A stretch of 64,000 nucleotides of DNA from Pantoea trifolii. Lineage in GTDB: Bacteria > Pseudomonadota > Gammaproteobacteria > Enterobacterales > Enterobacteriaceae. Location of the stretch: NCBI RefSeq assembly GCF_024506435.1, contig NZ_JANIET010000001.1, positions 1-64,000 of the forward strand. Direction: 5' to 3'. The first letter of the stretch is position 1; the number at the start of each line of letters is the position of its first letter. This document shows positions 12,003-25,249 of this stretch, piece after piece. The notes below the pieces were generated by a model that saw only the letters and a program-made list of their open reading frames with translations, ran no database searches and had not been told where the DNA came from. A program made the position numbers and the translations under genes.

Positions 12003-12536
12003 ATGTCTGATCTGATTACTGTAGCTCGCCCCTACGCCAAAGCAGCTTTTGACTTTGCTGTTGAGCATCAAAGCATCGATCGCTGGCAATCAATGCTGGC
12101 GTTTGCCGCAGAAGTGGCTCGCAACGAACAGATCGCAGATCTTCTTTCCGGTGCGCTCGCACCGGAAGCTTTGTCTGCTTCTTTCATTGCAGTTTGTGGC
12201 GATCAACTTGATGAAAACGCCCAGAACCTGATTAAGGTAATGGCCGAAAACGGACGTTTGACAGCGCTTCCAGCCGTACTGGCTCAGTACATTCAACTGC
12301 GTGACGCTTATGAAGCGACAGCCGAAGTTGATGTGATTTCTGCCAGCACGCTGAGTGACAGTCAGCTGACTAAAATCAGCGCCGCGATGGAAAAACGTCT
12401 GTCACGTAAAGTTAAGCTGAATTGCAAAATTGATAAGTCTGTAATGGCAGGTGTGGTTATCCGTGCGGGTGACCTGGTCATTGATGGCAGCGTACGCGGC
12501 CGTCTTGATCGTCTGGCAGACGTCTTGCAGTCTTAA
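12003..12536 (+). CDS. atpH: ATP synthase F1 subunit delta
   Basis: Connects the F1 head to the b-subunit stalk. The 177 residues equal E. coli length. The N-terminal helical domain ([17 protein letters not shown]) and the C-terminal signature [29 protein letters not shown] are both present. It follows atpF after 14 bp with an AAGGAGGG ribosome-binding site. Confidence 0.96.
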   Translation: MSDLITVARPYAKAAFDFAVEHQSIDRWQSMLAFAAEVARNEQIADLLSGALAPEALSASFIAVCGDQLDENAQNLIKVMAENGRLTALPAVLAQYIQLRDAYEATAEVDVISASTLSDSQLTKISAAMEKRLSRKVKLNCKIDKSVMAGVVIRAGDLVIDGSVRGRLDRLADVLQS

Positions 12537-12550
12537 GGGGACTGGAGCAT

Positions 12551-14092
12551 ATGCAACTGAATTCCACCGAAATCAGCGAACTGATCAAGCAGCGCATTGC
12601 TCAGTTCAATGTCGTGAGTGAAGCTCACAACGAAGGTACTATTGTTTCTGTAAGTGACGGTATCATCCGCGTACACGGCCTGGCCGATGTGATGCAGGGT
12701 GAGATGATTGCCCTGCCGGGCAACCGTTACGCTATCGCACTGAACCTCGAGCGTGACTCGGTTGGTGCAGTAGTGATGGGCCCGTATGCTGACCTCGCGG
12801 AAGGCATGAAAGTAAAATGTACGGGTCGTATTTTAGAAGTTCCAGTTGGCCGTGGCCTGCTGGGCCGTGTGGTGAACACCTTGGGTGCACCGATCGACGG
12901 TAAAGGCGCAATCGAAAACGACGGCTTCTCGCCTGTTGAAGTGATTGCACCGGGCGTTATCGACCGTCAGTCAGTAGACCAGCCTGTTCAGACCGGTTAC
13001 AAATCTGTCGATGCGATGATTCCAATCGGCCGTGGCCAGCGTGAGCTGATCATCGGTGACCGTCAGACCGGTAAAACTGCAATGGCAATCGACGCCATCA
13101 TCAACCAGCGCGATTCAGGCATCAAGTGTGTCTACGTTGCGATTGGCCAGAAAGCGTCAACCATTTCTAACGTAGTTCGCAAACTGGAAGAGCACGGCGC
13201 GCTGGCTAACACCATCGTGGTTGTCGCTTCTGCTTCTGAATCTGCAGCACTGCAGTACCTGTCACCGTACGCCGGTTGTGCGATGGGTGAGTACTTCCGT
13301 GACCGCGGTGAAGATGCATTGATCGTGTACGATGACCTGTCTAAGCAGGCTGTTGCCTACCGTCAGATTTCTCTGCTGCTGCGCCGTCCACCAGGTCGTG
13401 AAGCATTCCCTGGCGACGTGTTCTATCTCCACTCTCGTTTGCTGGAGCGTGCATCACGCGTTAGCGCTGACTACGTTGAGCGCTTCACCAATGGTGAAGT
13501 GAAAGGCCAGACCGGTTCTCTGACAGCACTGCCAATCATCGAAACTCAGGCGGGTGACGTTTCTGCGTTCGTTCCGACCAACGTAATCTCGATTACTGAT
13601 GGTCAGATCTTCCTGGAATCTAACCTGTTCAACTCCGGTATTCGTCCAGCCGTTAACCCGGGTATCTCGGTATCCCGTGTTGGTGGTGCTGCACAGACCA
13701 AGATCATCAAGAAACTGTCCGGTGGTATTCGTACCGCGCTGGCACAGTATCGTGAACTGGCTGCGTTCTCTCAGTTCGCTTCCGATCTGGACGATGCAAC
13801 GCGTAAACAGCTGAGCCACGGTCAGAAAGTGACCGAGCTGCTGAAACAGAAACAGTATGCGCCGATGTCAGTCGCGCAACAGGGTCTGGTGCTGTTTGCT
13901 GCTGAGCGCGGCTATCTGAACGATGTTGAACTGGCGAAAGTCGGCAGCTTCGAAGCCGCTCTGCTGGCGTTCGCGGATCGCGATCACGCTGAGCTGATGG
14001 CTGAAATCAACCAAGCGGGTAACTTCAATAACGAAATCGAAGAGAAGCTGAAAGGCCTCCTCGAAACGTTTAAAGCAACCCAGTCCTGGTAA
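12551..14092 (+). CDS. atpA: ATP synthase F1 subunit alpha
   Basis: Regulatory, non-catalytic nucleotide-binding subunit of the F1 hexamer, 513 residues as in E. coli. The P-loop GDRQTGKT is at about 169-176. The ATP synthase alpha/beta signature [10 protein letters not shown] and the arginine finger region [10 protein letters not shown] are present near residues 363-380. Start ATG after AAGGGGACTGGAG; 14 bp after atpH. Confidence 0.97.
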   Translation: MQLNSTEISELIKQRIAQFNVVSEAHNEGTIVSVSDGIIRVHGLADVMQGEMIALPGNRYAIALNLERDSVGAVVMGPYADLAEGMKVKCTGRILEVPVGRGLLGRVVNTLGAPIDGKGAIENDGFSPVEVIAPGVIDRQSVDQPVQTGYKSVDAMIPIGRGQRELIIGDRQTGKTAMAIDAIINQRDSGIKCVYVAIGQKASTISNVVRKLEEHGALANTIVVVASASESAALQYLSPYAGCAMGEYFRDRGEDALIVYDDLSKQAVAYRQISLLLRRPPGREAFPGDVFYLHSRLLERASRVSADYVERFTNGEVKGQTGSLTALPIIETQAGDVSAFVPTNVISITDGQIFLESNLFNSGIRPAVNPGISVSRVGGAAQTKIIKKLSGGIRTALAQYRELAAFSQFASDLDDATRKQLSHGQKVTELLKQKQYAPMSVAQQGLVLFAAERGYLNDVELAKVGSFEAALLAFADRDHAELMAEINQAGNFNNEIEEKLKGLLETFKATQSW

Positions 14093-14144
14093 TGTCTGGC
14101 GGCTTGTCTGAAAAGGCAGGCCGCAAGGCTTTGAGGAGAAGCTA

Positions 14145-15011
14145 ATGGCCGGCGCAAAAGAAATACGTAGTAAGATCGGAAGCGTAAAAAATACGCAGAA
14201 GATCACCAAAGCGATGGAAATGGTCGCCGCCTCCAAAATGCGTAAAACGCAGGAACGCATGGCGGCCAGCCGTCCGTATGCAGATACCATGCGCAAAGTG
14301 ATTGGTCACCTTGCTCTGGGTAATCTGGAATACAAGCACCCTTACCTGGATGAGCGTGACGTTAAGCGCGTCGGCTACCTGGTCGTTTCGACTGACCGCG
14401 GGCTTTGTGGTGGTTTGAACATTAACCTGTTCAAAAAATTGCTGGCAGATATGAAAGGCTGGGCAGATAAAGGCGTACAGAGCGATCTGGCCGTTATCGG
14501 TTCGAAAGGCAATTCATTCTTCGGCTCTGTAGGTGGCAACATCGTGGCACAGGTCACCGGTATGGGCGATAAGCCTGCACTGTCTGATTTGATCGGCCCG
14601 GTAAAAGTGATGTTGCAGGCCTATGATGAAGGTCGCATCGACAAGCTGTATATCGTTGCCAACAAGTTTAATAACACCATGTCTCAGACTCCGACCATTA
14701 CCCAACTGCTGCCGTTACCGCCAGCGGAAGGTGAAGAAGAGATGAAGGCGAAGACCTGGGATTACCTGTACGAACCCGATCCGAAAGCGCTGCTGGATAC
14801 CCTGCTGCGTCGTTACGTCGAATCGCAGGTTTATCAGGGTGTGGTGGAAAACCTGGCCAGTGAGCAGGCCGCACGTATGGTTGCGATGAAAGCTGCAACC
14901 GATAACGGCGGAAACCTGATCAAAGAGCTGCAGTTGGTTTACAACAAAGCTCGTCAGGCCAGCATCACCCAGGAACTTACCGAGATCGTCTCGGGAGCCT
15001 CCGCGGTTTAA
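14145..15011 (+). CDS. atpG: ATP synthase F1 subunit gamma
   Basis: Central rotor shaft. The protein has 288 residues (E. coli 287). The N-terminal coiled-coil helix ([29 protein letters not shown]) and the C-terminal signature [14 protein letters not shown] are those of the family. GAGGAG precedes the ATG by about 6 bp. Confidence 0.97.
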   Translation: MAGAKEIRSKIGSVKNTQKITKAMEMVAASKMRKTQERMAASRPYADTMRKVIGHLALGNLEYKHPYLDERDVKRVGYLVVSTDRGLCGGLNINLFKKLLADMKGWADKGVQSDLAVIGSKGNSFFGSVGGNIVAQVTGMGDKPALSDLIGPVKVMLQAYDEGRIDKLYIVANKFNNTMSQTPTITQLLPLPPAEGEEEMKAKTWDYLYEPDPKALLDTLLRRYVESQVYQGVVENLASEQAARMVAMKAATDNGGNLIKELQLVYNKARQASITQELTEIVSGASAV

Positions 15012-16472
<1,461 letters not shown>

Positions 16473-16496
16473 TTTAGGTTTCCCAGGAGGAATGGT

Positions 16497-16916
16497 ATGG
16501 CTATGACTTATCATCTGGACGTGGTCAGCGCGGAGCAACAAATGTTCTCCGGTCTGGTCGAGCGTATCCAGGTGTCAGGTAGCGAAGGTGAGTTGGGGAT
16601 TCGTCCTGGCCACGCCCCGCTGCTGACAGCCATCAAGCCTGGTATGATTCACATCGTGAAACAGCACGGCGAAGAGGAGTTTATTTACCTCTCTGGCGGC
16701 GTGCTGGAAGTTCAGCCTGGCAGCACCACCGTTCTGGCCGACACCGCGATTCGCGGTGAAGACCTTGACGAAGCGCGCGCGCTGGAAGCGAAACGTAAAG
16801 CAGAAGAGCACATGAACAGCAGCCACGGCGACGTGGACTATGCTCAGGCTTCTGCGGAACTGGCGAAAGCCATCGCGAAACTGCGTGTCATCGAGCTGAC
16901 CAAAAAAGCGATGTAA
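16497..16916 (+). CDS. atpC: ATP synthase F1 subunit epsilon
   Basis: Inhibitory and coupling subunit, 139 residues as in E. coli. It has an N-terminal beta-sandwich ([22 protein letters not shown]) and a C-terminal helical hairpin rich in Ala, Lys and Glu. The CAGGAGGAA ribosome-binding site is strong. Last gene of the atp operon, followed directly by a terminator. Confidence 0.96.
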   Translation: MAMTYHLDVVSAEQQMFSGLVERIQVSGSEGELGIRPGHAPLLTAIKPGMIHIVKQHGEEEFIYLSGGVLEVQPGSTTVLADTAIRGEDLDEARALEAKRKAEEHMNSSHGDVDYAQASAELAKAIAKLRVIELTKKAM

Positions 16917-16937
16917 TCAGGCTTTATGCGTCACGAA

Positions 16938-16967
16938 ATGCCAGCCCTTTGGGTTGGCATTTTTTTT
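16938..16967 (+). terminator. Rho-independent terminator of the atp operon
   Basis: A 10-bp stem (ATGCCAGCCC / GGGTTGGCAT, one G-U pair) with a TTT loop is followed by a run of eight T. It lies 22 bp after the atpC stop. Confidence 0.92.
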
Positions 16968-17079
16968 GCCCAAAATTTGCCGCCTGGCGCTGAGCCCGGC
17001 TAATTTCGACCCGAGAAAAATGTAGTAATCTCGGGGTTAAACCTTACACTTTCGACAGTTGAAGAGAATCAGGATAGTT

Positions 17080-18450
17080 ATGTCTACGAACGCGATGAGT
17101 GTGGTGATCTTGGCCGCTGGCAAAGGCACCCGAATGTATTCCGACCTGCCCAAAGTTCTGCACACCCTTGCAGGCAAACCGATGGTTCAACACGTGATTG
17201 ATGCCGCCACCGGTTTGGGCGCCCAGCAGATCCATCTGGTTTATGGCCACGGCGGAGATTTGCTGCAATCGACGTTAGCGCATAACGCACTCAACTGGGT
17301 GCTGCAGGCCGAGCAACTCGGTACCGGCCACGCGATGCAGCAGGCCGCCCCTTTCTTTGCCGATGACGAAGATATTCTGATGTTGTACGGCGATGTGCCG
17401 CTGATTTCGCAGGCCAGCTTGCAGCGTCTGCGCGATGCAAAACCCGCTGGTGGCATCGGTTTACTCACCGTGGTTCTGGATAACCCAACCGGCTACGGCC
17501 GTATTGTGCGTGAAAACGACACGGTGACCGGCATTATCGAGCAGAAAGATGCCTCGCCAGAACAGCTGAAAATTCAGGAAATTAACACCGGCATCCTGAT
17601 TGCCAACGGCGGCGACCTCAAGCGCTGGCTGGCGCAGCTGAACAACAACAATGCGCAGGGCGAATTCTACATCACCGATATCATCGCCATGGCGCACCAT
17701 GAAGGCCGCGTGATCAATGCGGTGCATCCGGCGCGCATCAGCGAAACCGACGGCGTTAACAACCGCCTGCAGCTGGCAACGCTTGAGCGTGTCTATCAAA
17801 GTGAGCAGGCAGAAAAGCTGCTGCTGGCGGGTGTGATGCTGCGCGATCCGGCGCGTTTCGATCTGCGCGGTTCGCTGCAACACGGCCGCGATGTGGAGAT
17901 CGACACCAATGTGATCATCGAAGGCAAGGTTACGCTCGGCAACCGCGTCAAAATCGGTGCCGGCTGCATCATCAAAAACAGCGTGATTGCTGACGACTGC
18001 GAAATCAGTCCCTATTCGGTGATCGAAGATGCCACCTTAGCCGCCGCCTGTACGGTTGGGCCTTTTGCGCGTCTGCGTCCGGGCAGCGAGCTGGCGGAAG
18101 AAGCGCACGTGGGCAACTTCGTAGAGATGAAGAAAGCGACGCTCGGCAAAGGCTCGAAAGCCGGTCATCTCTCTTATCTTGGCGATGCGGAAATTGGCGC
18201 GGGGGTGAATATTGGCGCGGGCACCATCACCTGCAATTATGACGGCGCCAACAAATTCAAAACCATCATCGGCGATAACGTGTTTGTCGGCTCCGATACG
18301 CAATTGGTAGCACCTGTAACCGTAGCGAGCGGCGCCACTATCGCTGCCGGCACCACGGTGATGAAAGATGTCACCGCGGCGGATCTGGTCTACAACCGTA
18401 AAGAGCAGAATCAAAAATCGGGCTGGCAGCGCCCTGTTAAGAAAAAATAA
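17080..18450 (+). CDS. glmU: Bifunctional UDP-GlcNAc pyrophosphorylase / glucosamine-1-phosphate acetyltransferase
   Basis: Makes UDP-N-acetylglucosamine for peptidoglycan and LPS. The N-terminal uridyltransferase has LAAGKGTRM; the C-terminal left-handed beta-helix contains hexapeptide repeats and the acetyltransferase residues around [12 protein letters not shown] and [19 protein letters not shown]. The start at 17080 gives 456 residues, exactly the E. coli length; an in-frame start 21 bp upstream lacks a ribosome-binding site. The last 30 residues differ from E. coli ([17 protein letters not shown]) but keep the RPVKKK end. Confidence 0.96.
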   Translation: MSTNAMSVVILAAGKGTRMYSDLPKVLHTLAGKPMVQHVIDAATGLGAQQIHLVYGHGGDLLQSTLAHNALNWVLQAEQLGTGHAMQQAAPFFADDEDILMLYGDVPLISQASLQRLRDAKPAGGIGLLTVVLDNPTGYGRIVRENDTVTGIIEQKDASPEQLKIQEINTGILIANGGDLKRWLAQLNNNNAQGEFYITDIIAMAHHEGRVINAVHPARISETDGVNNRLQLATLERVYQSEQAEKLLLAGVMLRDPARFDLRGSLQHGRDVEIDTNVIIEGKVTLGNRVKIGAGCIIKNSVIADDCEISPYSVIEDATLAAACTVGPFARLRPGSELAEEAHVGNFVEMKKATLGKGSKAGHLSYLGDAEIGAGVNIGAGTITCNYDGANKFKTIIGDNVFVGSDTQLVAPVTVASGATIAAGTTVMKDVTAADLVYNRKEQNQKSGWQRPVKKK

Positions 18451-18457
18451 ATTTTAA

Positions 18458-18477
18458 AGGCCGACAACGATCGGCCT
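18458..18477 (+). terminator. Hairpin between glmU and glmS
   Basis: AGGCCGA / TCGGCCT stem with a CAACGA loop, 8 bp after the glmU stop and followed only by GTTTG. It may be a weak terminator or an mRNA-processing structure. In E. coli the glmUS transcript is cleaved between the two genes, and glmS is then controlled by the sRNA GlmZ; the glmS leader here is 130 bp and could work the same way. Confidence 0.5.
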
Positions 18478-18580
18478 GTTTGCAGTGCCATAAAAAAATA
18501 TCCCCACTCTCTACAAGGCTCGGGGAAATCAGGTCAGATGACAACGCAATGGCCGAAAGCCATGAAGTCAGGAAATTACT

Positions 18581-20410
18581 ATGTGTGGAATTGTTGGTGC
18601 AGTAGCGCAGCGTGACATCGCAGAAATTCTGCTGGAAGGTTTGCGTCGTCTTGAATATCGCGGTTATGACTCAGCGGGATTAGCCGTTGTCGATCGTCAG
18701 GGCCACATGACGCGCCTGCGTCGTCTGGGCAAAGTGCAGAACCTGGCGGAAGCCGCAGAGCAGCAGCCGCTGATTGGCGGCACCGGTATCGCACACACGC
18801 GCTGGGCGACCCACGGTGAGCCGTCGGAGGCCAATGCGCATCCGCACGTTTCTGAGCACATCATCATCGTGCACAACGGCATCATTGAAAACCATGAGCC
18901 GCTGCGCGCGCAGTTGCTTGAGCGCGGCTATCACTTTGCCTCAGAAACTGACACCGAAGTGGTGGCGCATCTGGTGCATTGGGAGCAGAAGCAGGGCGGC
19001 ACGCTGCGTGAAGTGGTGCTACGCGTCATTCCGCAGCTGCGCGGTGCGTATGGCATGGTGATCATGGACAGCCGCGATCCGTCGCTGCTGGTGGCGGCGC
19101 GTTCCGGTAGCCCGCTGGTGATTGGCCGTGGCGTGGGTGAAAACTTTATTGCTTCCGATCAGCTGGCACTGCTGCCGGTGACGCGTCGCTTCATCTATCT
19201 GGAAGAGGGCGATATTGCCGAGATCACCCGCCGCGAAGTCACCATTATCGATCGTGACGGTAACACGGCTAAGCGCGCCGAAATCGAATCGACCGCGCAA
19301 TACGATGCCGGCGACAAAGGCATCTATCGTCACTACATGCAGAAAGAGATTTACGAGCAGCCGAACGCGATCAAAAACACCATCACCGGTCGTTTTAATC
19401 ACGGCGAAGTCGATCTCAGCGAGCTCGGTCCGGATGCTGAAAAGCTGCTGAGCCAGGTCGAGCATATTCAGATCATCGCCTGCGGTACGTCATACAACTC
19501 CGGCATGGTGTCGCGCTACTGGTTTGAGTCGCTCGCCAACCTGCCTTGTGATGTGGAAATCGCTTCGGAATTCCGTTATCGCAAATCTGCGGTGCGTAAA
19601 AATAGCCTGCTGATCACGCTGTCACAATCGGGTGAAACCGCCGATACGCTGGCGGCACTGCGCCTGTCAAAAGAGCTGGGTTATCTCGGTTCGCTGGCGA
19701 TCTGTAACGTGGCCGGTTCATCGCTGGTGCGTGAATCCGATTTGGCGCTGATGACTAAAGCCGGTACCGAAATTGGCGTTGCCTCGACCAAAGCTTTCAC
19801 CACGCAGCTGGCGGTATTGCTGATGCTGGTGGCGAAACTGGGGCGTCTGCACGGCATGAAAGCCGAAATCGAGCACGAAATTGTGCACGCGCTGCAAGCC
19901 TTGCCGAGCCGCATCGAACAGATGCTGGCGCAGGACAAAGTGATCGAAAATCTGGCGGAAGGTTTCTCGGATAAACATCATGCGCTGTTCCTTGGCCGTG
20001 GCGATCAGTATCCAATCGCTATGGAAGGCGCGCTGAAGCTGAAAGAGATCTCCTACATCCACGCCGAAGCCTATGCGGCGGGCGAGCTGAAGCACGGCCC
20101 GCTGGCGCTGATTGATGCCGATATGCCGGTGATCGTGGTCGCGCCGAACAACGAACTGCTGGAGAAGCTGAAATCCAATATTGAAGAGGTACGCGCGCGC
20201 GGCGGTTTGCTGTACGTGTTTGCCGATCAGGATGCCGGTTTCAGCGACAGCGATGGCATGAAAATCATCTCTCTGCCGCATGTAGAAGAGGTGATTGCAC
20301 CGATCTTCTACACCGTGCCGCTACAGCTGCTCTCGTATCATGTGGCGCTGATTAAAGGCACCGACGTTGATCAACCACGTAACCTGGCGAAATCGGTTAC
20401 CGTTGAATAA
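18581..20410 (+). CDS. glmS: Glutamine-fructose-6-phosphate aminotransferase GlmS
   Basis: Converts fructose-6-phosphate and glutamine to glucosamine-6-phosphate, the entry step of the hexosamine pathway. The 609 residues match E. coli. An N-terminal class II glutamine amidotransferase starts with the nucleophile Cys2 ([10 protein letters not shown]). Two SIS isomerase domains follow ([20 protein letters not shown]), and the C-terminus [13 protein letters not shown] is the conserved end. A good terminator follows. Confidence 0.97.
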   Translation: MCGIVGAVAQRDIAEILLEGLRRLEYRGYDSAGLAVVDRQGHMTRLRRLGKVQNLAEAAEQQPLIGGTGIAHTRWATHGEPSEANAHPHVSEHIIIVHNGIIENHEPLRAQLLERGYHFASETDTEVVAHLVHWEQKQGGTLREVVLRVIPQLRGAYGMVIMDSRDPSLLVAARSGSPLVIGRGVGENFIASDQLALLPVTRRFIYLEEGDIAEITRREVTIIDRDGNTAKRAEIESTAQYDAGDKGIYRHYMQKEIYEQPNAIKNTITGRFNHGEVDLSELGPDAEKLLSQVEHIQIIACGTSYNSGMVSRYWFESLANLPCDVEIASEFRYRKSAVRKNSLLITLSQSGETADTLAALRLSKELGYLGSLAICNVAGSSLVRESDLALMTKAGTEIGVASTKAFTTQLAVLLMLVAKLGRLHGMKAEIEHEIVHALQALPSRIEQMLAQDKVIENLAEGFSDKHHALFLGRGDQYPIAMEGALKLKEISYIHAEAYAAGELKHGPLALIDADMPVIVVAPNNELLEKLKSNIEEVRARGGLLYVFADQDAGFSDSDGMKIISLPHVEEVIAPIFYTVPLQLLSYHVALIKGTDVDQPRNLAKSVTVE

Positions 20411-20422
20411 TCAGTAACAAGA

Positions 20423-20450
20423 GTGGGCCCGCAATGGGCCCGCTTCATTT
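20423..20450 (+). terminator. Terminator after glmS
   Basis: An 8-bp GC-rich stem (GTGGGCCC / GGGCCCGC, one G-U pair) with a GCAAT loop is followed by TTCATTT. It separates glmS from the phosphate-regulated pst operon. Confidence 0.75.
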
Positions 20451-20457
20451 CTACATG

Positions 20458-20513
20458 CTGTCATATAACTGTCATATTTCGTACATTTCACTGTCATCAA
20501 ACTGTCCTATTTT
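20458..20513 (+). promoter_or_regulatory. Tandem Pho boxes and pstS promoter
   Basis: PhoB half-sites recur every 11 bp: CTGTCAT at 20458, 20469 and 20491, with weaker CGTACAT at 20480 and CTGTCCT at 20502. The first and last pairs form 18-bp Pho boxes in which seven-base repeats are separated by four bases. The -10 element TATTTT (20508-20513) follows, as in E. coli pstS, where PhoB replaces -35 recognition. This marks the downstream operon as induced by phosphate starvation. Confidence 0.92.
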
Positions 20514-20584
20514 CCCTCCAGCAGCAATCACTAACTCCTACTAAAAAGGCATTGAGCCTGTTTTTTAAATCCCCTGGAGGGAAC

Positions 20585-21628
20585 ATGACACTGATGCGTA
20601 GCACCGTAGCCCGAATCCTCGCCGCCACCTTCGCAGTAAGCGCGGTCTCTGCTTTTGCAGCAACCGATCTGACGGGCGCAGGCGGGACATTCCCGGCGCC
20701 GGTTTATGCCAAGTGGGCAGCCGAGTACCAGCAAGCCACTGGTAGCAAAATCAACTATCAGGGTATTGGTTCTTCAGGCGGCGTGAAGCAAATCATCGCG
20801 AAAACCGTCGATTTCGGTGCGTCTGATGCACCAATGAAAGAAGAAGATCTGCAGAAAAATGGCCTGTTCCAGTTCCCTACCGTGATTGGTGGCGTGGTGC
20901 TGGCGGTTAACATCCCAGGTGTGAAATCAGGTGAACTGACTCTCGACGGTAAAACCGTGGGCGACATCTACCTCGGTACCATCAAAAAGTGGAACGACCC
21001 GGCGATCACTAAACTGAACCCAGGCGTGAAACTGCCAGATTCCAACATCAACGTGGTTCGCCGCGCTGACGGTTCCGGTACTTCATTCGTCTTCACCAGC
21101 TACCTGGCGAAAGTGAACGAAGAGTGGAACAGCAAAATCGGTAAAGGTAACACCGTTAACTGGCCGACCGGTCTGGGCGGTAAAGGTAACGACGGCGTGG
21201 CCGCATTTGTACAGCGTCTGCCGGGTTCAATTGGCTATGTGGAATACGCTTACGCCAAGCAGAACAACCTGACCTACACCAAACTGGTTGATGCCGATGG
21301 TAAAGCGGTCGCACCAAGCGAAGAGAGCTTTGCGAACGCCGCGAAAGGCGCAGACTGGAGCAAAACCTTTGCTCAGGATCTGACCTTCCAGAAAGGCAAC
21401 GCAGCATGGCCGATCACCTCAACCACCTTCATCCTGATTTACAAAGATCAGGCGAATGCGGAGAAAGGTAGCGAAGTGCTGAAGTTCTTCGACTGGGCTT
21501 ACAAAGGTGGCAGCAAAACCGCAACCGACCTGGATTACGCCGCGCTGCCAGAAAGCGTTGCTAACCAGATTCGTGCAGCGTGGAAAGCGAACATCAAAGA
21601 TAGCTCCGGTAAAGCGCTGTATCAGTAA
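20585..21628 (+). CDS. pstS: Phosphate ABC transporter periplasmic binding protein PstS
   Basis: High-affinity periplasmic phosphate binder. The start at ATG 20585 is chosen because GGAGG lies just upstream and the product then begins with a signal peptide ([25 protein letters not shown], cleavage before ATDLTG). The protein has 347 residues (E. coli 346). Phosphate-contact segments [27 protein letters not shown] and [10 protein letters not shown] are present. The open frame extends farther upstream through the Pho boxes, but that part is not coding. Confidence 0.96.
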   Translation: MTLMRSTVARILAATFAVSAVSAFAATDLTGAGGTFPAPVYAKWAAEYQQATGSKINYQGIGSSGGVKQIIAKTVDFGASDAPMKEEDLQKNGLFQFPTVIGGVVLAVNIPGVKSGELTLDGKTVGDIYLGTIKKWNDPAITKLNPGVKLPDSNINVVRRADGSGTSFVFTSYLAKVNEEWNSKIGKGNTVNWPTGLGGKGNDGVAAFVQRLPGSIGYVEYAYAKQNNLTYTKLVDADGKAVAPSEESFANAAKGADWSKTFAQDLTFQKGNAAWPITSTTFILIYKDQANAEKGSEVLKFFDWAYKGGSKTATDLDYAALPESVANQIRAAWKANIKDSSGKALYQ

Positions 21629-21717
21629 CCGATTTACCTGGCCAGCCGAGACGGTTGGCCAACCCCAATGGGCGGCCTGCGTGCCGCCCTGACATCCTCC
21701 TGAGAACAGAGAATTCT

Positions 21718-22680
21718 ATGGCTGCCACTAAGCCGACGTTCAAAGCCCCCGGTAAACAAGGCGACATGATTTTCGGCGCGCTGGTGAAGCTCTCCGCGCT
21801 TATCGTGTTGTTATTGATGGGCGGCATTATCGTCTCCCTGATTTTCTCCTCCTGGCCAAGCATCCAAAAATTTGGTTTCTCTTTCCTGTGGAATAAAACC
21901 TGGGATGCGCCAAACGAACAATTTGGTGCGCTGGTACCGATTTACGGCACCCTCGTCACCTCGATTATTGCCTTGATCATTGCCGTACCGGTGAGTTTCG
22001 GCATCGCGCTGTTCCTGACGGAACTGGCGCCAGGTTGGCTGCGTCGCCCGCTGGGCACCGCCATTGAGCTGCTGGCGGCGATCCCCAGCATCGTTTACGG
22101 CATGTGGGGCCTGTTTGTTTTCGCCCCGCTGTTCGCCGAATATTTCCAGACGCCGGTGGGTAACGTGATGTCGACTATCCCGATTGTCGGCACGCTGTTC
22201 TCTGGCCCGGCATTTGGTATCGGTATTCTGGCGGCGGGCGTGATTCTCGCCATCATGATCATTCCGTACATCGCCTCGGTGATGCGCGACGTGTTTGAAC
22301 AAACGCCGGTGATGATGAAAGAGTCGGCTTACGGTATCGGCTGCACCACGTGGGAAGTGATCTGGCGCATCGTGCTGCCGTTCACCAAAAACGGCGTGAT
22401 TGGCGGCGTGATGCTCGGCCTGGGCCGCGCGTTGGGTGAAACCATGGCGGTGACCTTTATCATCGGTAACACCTACCAGCTCGACAGCGCTTCGCTGTTT
22501 ATGCCGGGTAACAGCATCACCTCCGCGCTGGCCAACGAATTTGCCGAAGCGGAATCGGGTGTCCACGTCGCGGCACTGATGGAACTGGGTCTGATCCTGT
22601 TCGTGATTACCTTTATCGTGCTGGCGATCTCCAAACTGATGATCCTGCGTCTGGCGAAGAGTGAAGGAGCCCGTTCATGA
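21718..22680 (+). CDS. pstC: Phosphate ABC transporter permease PstC
   Basis: Inner-membrane permease subunit, 320 residues (E. coli 319) with about six membrane segments. The EAA-type loop that contacts PstB is at [28 protein letters not shown] 21718 is preferred to an earlier in-frame start because the product begins [16 protein letters not shown] like the family. Its stop overlaps the pstA start (ATGA). Confidence 0.95.
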   Translation: MAATKPTFKAPGKQGDMIFGALVKLSALIVLLLMGGIIVSLIFSSWPSIQKFGFSFLWNKTWDAPNEQFGALVPIYGTLVTSIIALIIAVPVSFGIALFLTELAPGWLRRPLGTAIELLAAIPSIVYGMWGLFVFAPLFAEYFQTPVGNVMSTIPIVGTLFSGPAFGIGILAAGVILAIMIIPYIASVMRDVFEQTPVMMKESAYGIGCTTWEVIWRIVLPFTKNGVIGGVMLGLGRALGETMAVTFIIGNTYQLDSASLFMPGNSITSALANEFAEAESGVHVAALMELGLILFVITFIVLAISKLMILRLAKSEGARS

Positions 22681-23564
22681 CCGCTATTGAAGTTCAGGCT
22701 CGCGCTGAGCTGGAAGCCTCGCGCCGCAAAATGCAGGCGTGGCGCAGTACCAAAAACAAAATTGCCCTGACGCTGTCGCTGATGACCATGGCTTTCGGTC
22801 TGTTCTGGCTGGTGTGGATTCTGTTCACCACCATTACGCGCGGTGTTGATGGTTTAAGCTGGTCGCTGTTTACCGAATCGACGCCGCCGCCGAATACCGC
22901 GGGCGGTGGTTTGGCGAACGCCTTAGTCGGCAGTGGTTTACTGATTTTCTGGTCGACGATCGTCGGAACGCCGCTCGGCATCATGGCCGGGATCTATCTG
23001 GCGGAATATGGCCGTAAACACTGGCTGGCGGAAGTGATTCGCTTCATCAACGACATTCTGCTGTCAGCACCGTCGATTGTGGTGGGCCTGTTCGTCTACA
23101 CCATCGTGGTATCGCAGATGCAGCACTTCTCCGGTTGGGCCGGCGTAGTTGCGCTGGCGCTGCTGCAAATCCCGATCGTGATCCGCACCTCCGAAAACAT
23201 GCTGCGTCTGGTACCTGACAGCATGCGTGAAGCGGCTTATGCGCTGGGTACGCCGAAGTGGAAGATGATTTCGGCAATCACGCTGAAAGCCTCGGTTTCC
23301 GGCATCATCACCGGTGTGCTGTTGGCCGTAGCGCGTATCGCCGGTGAAACTGCACCGTTGCTGTTTACTGCGCTGTCGAACCAGTTCTGGAGCACCGACA
23401 TGATGCAGCCGATCGCGAACCTACCGGTCACCATCTTTAAATTCGCCATGAGCCCGTTTGCCGAGTGGCAAAGCCTGGCGTGGGCAGGTGTGCTGATTAT
23501 TACCGTGTGCGTGCTGCTGCTGAACATTGTGGCGCGTGTGGTTTTCGCCAAGGGCAAACACTAA
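22677..23564 (+). CDS. pstA: Phosphate ABC transporter permease PstA
   Basis: Second permease subunit, 295 residues (E. coli 296), with six predicted membrane helices and an EAA loop at [25 protein letters not shown]. Overlaps pstC by 4 bp, so the two permeases are probably translationally coupled. Confidence 0.95.
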   Translation: MTAIEVQARAELEASRRKMQAWRSTKNKIALTLSLMTMAFGLFWLVWILFTTITRGVDGLSWSLFTESTPPPNTAGGGLANALVGSGLLIFWSTIVGTPLGIMAGIYLAEYGRKHWLAEVIRFINDILLSAPSIVVGLFVYTIVVSQMQHFSGWAGVVALALLQIPIVIRTSENMLRLVPDSMREAAYALGTPKWKMISAITLKASVSGIITGVLLAVARIAGETAPLLFTALSNQFWSTDMMQPIANLPVTIFKFAMSPFAEWQSLAWAGVLIITVCVLLLNIVARVVFAKGKH

Positions 23565-23598
23565 TTTCCCGGCGCGGCTTCGGCGGCGCTGCTTATGA

Positions 23599-24381
<783 letters not shown>

Positions 24382-24395
24382 TTCAGGAGACGCAC

Positions 24396-25130
24396 ATGGA
24401 TAATTTAAATCTGAACAAACACATCTCCGGTCAGTTCAACGCGGAGCTGGAGCACATTCGCACGCAAGTGATGATCATGGGCGGCATGGTTGAGAAGCAG
24501 CTGATGGACGCCATCACCGCGATGCATAACCAGGATGGCGAGCTGGCGCGTCACGTGATCGACGGCGACCAGAAGGTCAACATGATGGAAGTGGAGATTG
24601 ATGAAGCCTGCGTGCGCATCATCGCCAAACGCCAGCCCACCGCCAGCGATTTGCGTCTGGTCATGGCGATCATCAAGACCATTTCTGAACTGGAACGCAT
24701 TGGCGATGTGGCGGAAAAAATCAGCCGCACCGCGCTGGAGAAGTTCAGCCAGCAGCACCTGCCGCTGCTGGTGAGCCTTGAAGCGCTGGGTCATCACACC
24801 GTGCAGATGCTGCATGACGTGCTGGATGCGTTTGCGCGCATGGATCTCAACGAAGCCATCAAAATCTACCGTGAAGATAAGAAGGTGGATAAAGAGTACG
24901 AAGGCATCGTGCGTCAGTTGATGACCTACATGATGGAAGATCCGCGCACCATCCCAAGCGTGCTGACCGCGCTGTTCTGCGCGCGCGCCATCGAGCGTAT
25001 CGGCGATCGCTGCCAGAACATCTGCGAAATTATCTTCTATTTCGTCAAAGGTCAGGATTTCCGTCATGTGGGCGGCGACAAGCTGGATGAACTGCTGTCG
25101 GGCGATGATGGCAGCAATAAACCCTCTTGA
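24396..25130 (+). CDS. phoU: Phosphate signalling protein PhoU
   Basis: Negative regulator that links Pst transport to the PhoR-PhoB system. The protein has 244 residues (E. coli 241). Two repeated three-helix PhoU domains are seen, each with an E/D-x3-D metal-binding style motif ([13 protein letters not shown] and [15 protein letters not shown]). Last gene of the pst operon. Confidence 0.96.
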   Translation: MDNLNLNKHISGQFNAELEHIRTQVMIMGGMVEKQLMDAITAMHNQDGELARHVIDGDQKVNMMEVEIDEACVRIIAKRQPTASDLRLVMAIIKTISELERIGDVAEKISRTALEKFSQQHLPLLVSLEALGHHTVQMLHDVLDAFARMDLNEAIKIYREDKKVDKEYEGIVRQLMTYMMEDPRTIPSVLTALFCARAIERIGDRCQNICEIIFYFVKGQDFRHVGGDKLDELLSGDDGSNKPS

Positions 25131-25140
25131 TTGACGCGTC

Positions 25141-25174
25141 GGCGGCCCGTTGCCACTGTGGCTAACGGGCTGCC
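25141..25174 (+). terminator. Strong hairpin after phoU
   Basis: GGCGGCCCGTTGCC pairs with GGCTAACGGGCTGCC (G-U pairs tolerated) around a short ACTGT loop. It has no T-run immediately after it, so it may stabilise or end the pst mRNA without being a classic terminator. Confidence 0.5.
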
Positions 25175-25249
25175 TGCTTAAATTCTGTCTGTTCTCAGCG
25201 ATTCCCTCTCTTTATACTTGGCGCACTTTTTTCTGCCAGGTGCTGTTAC

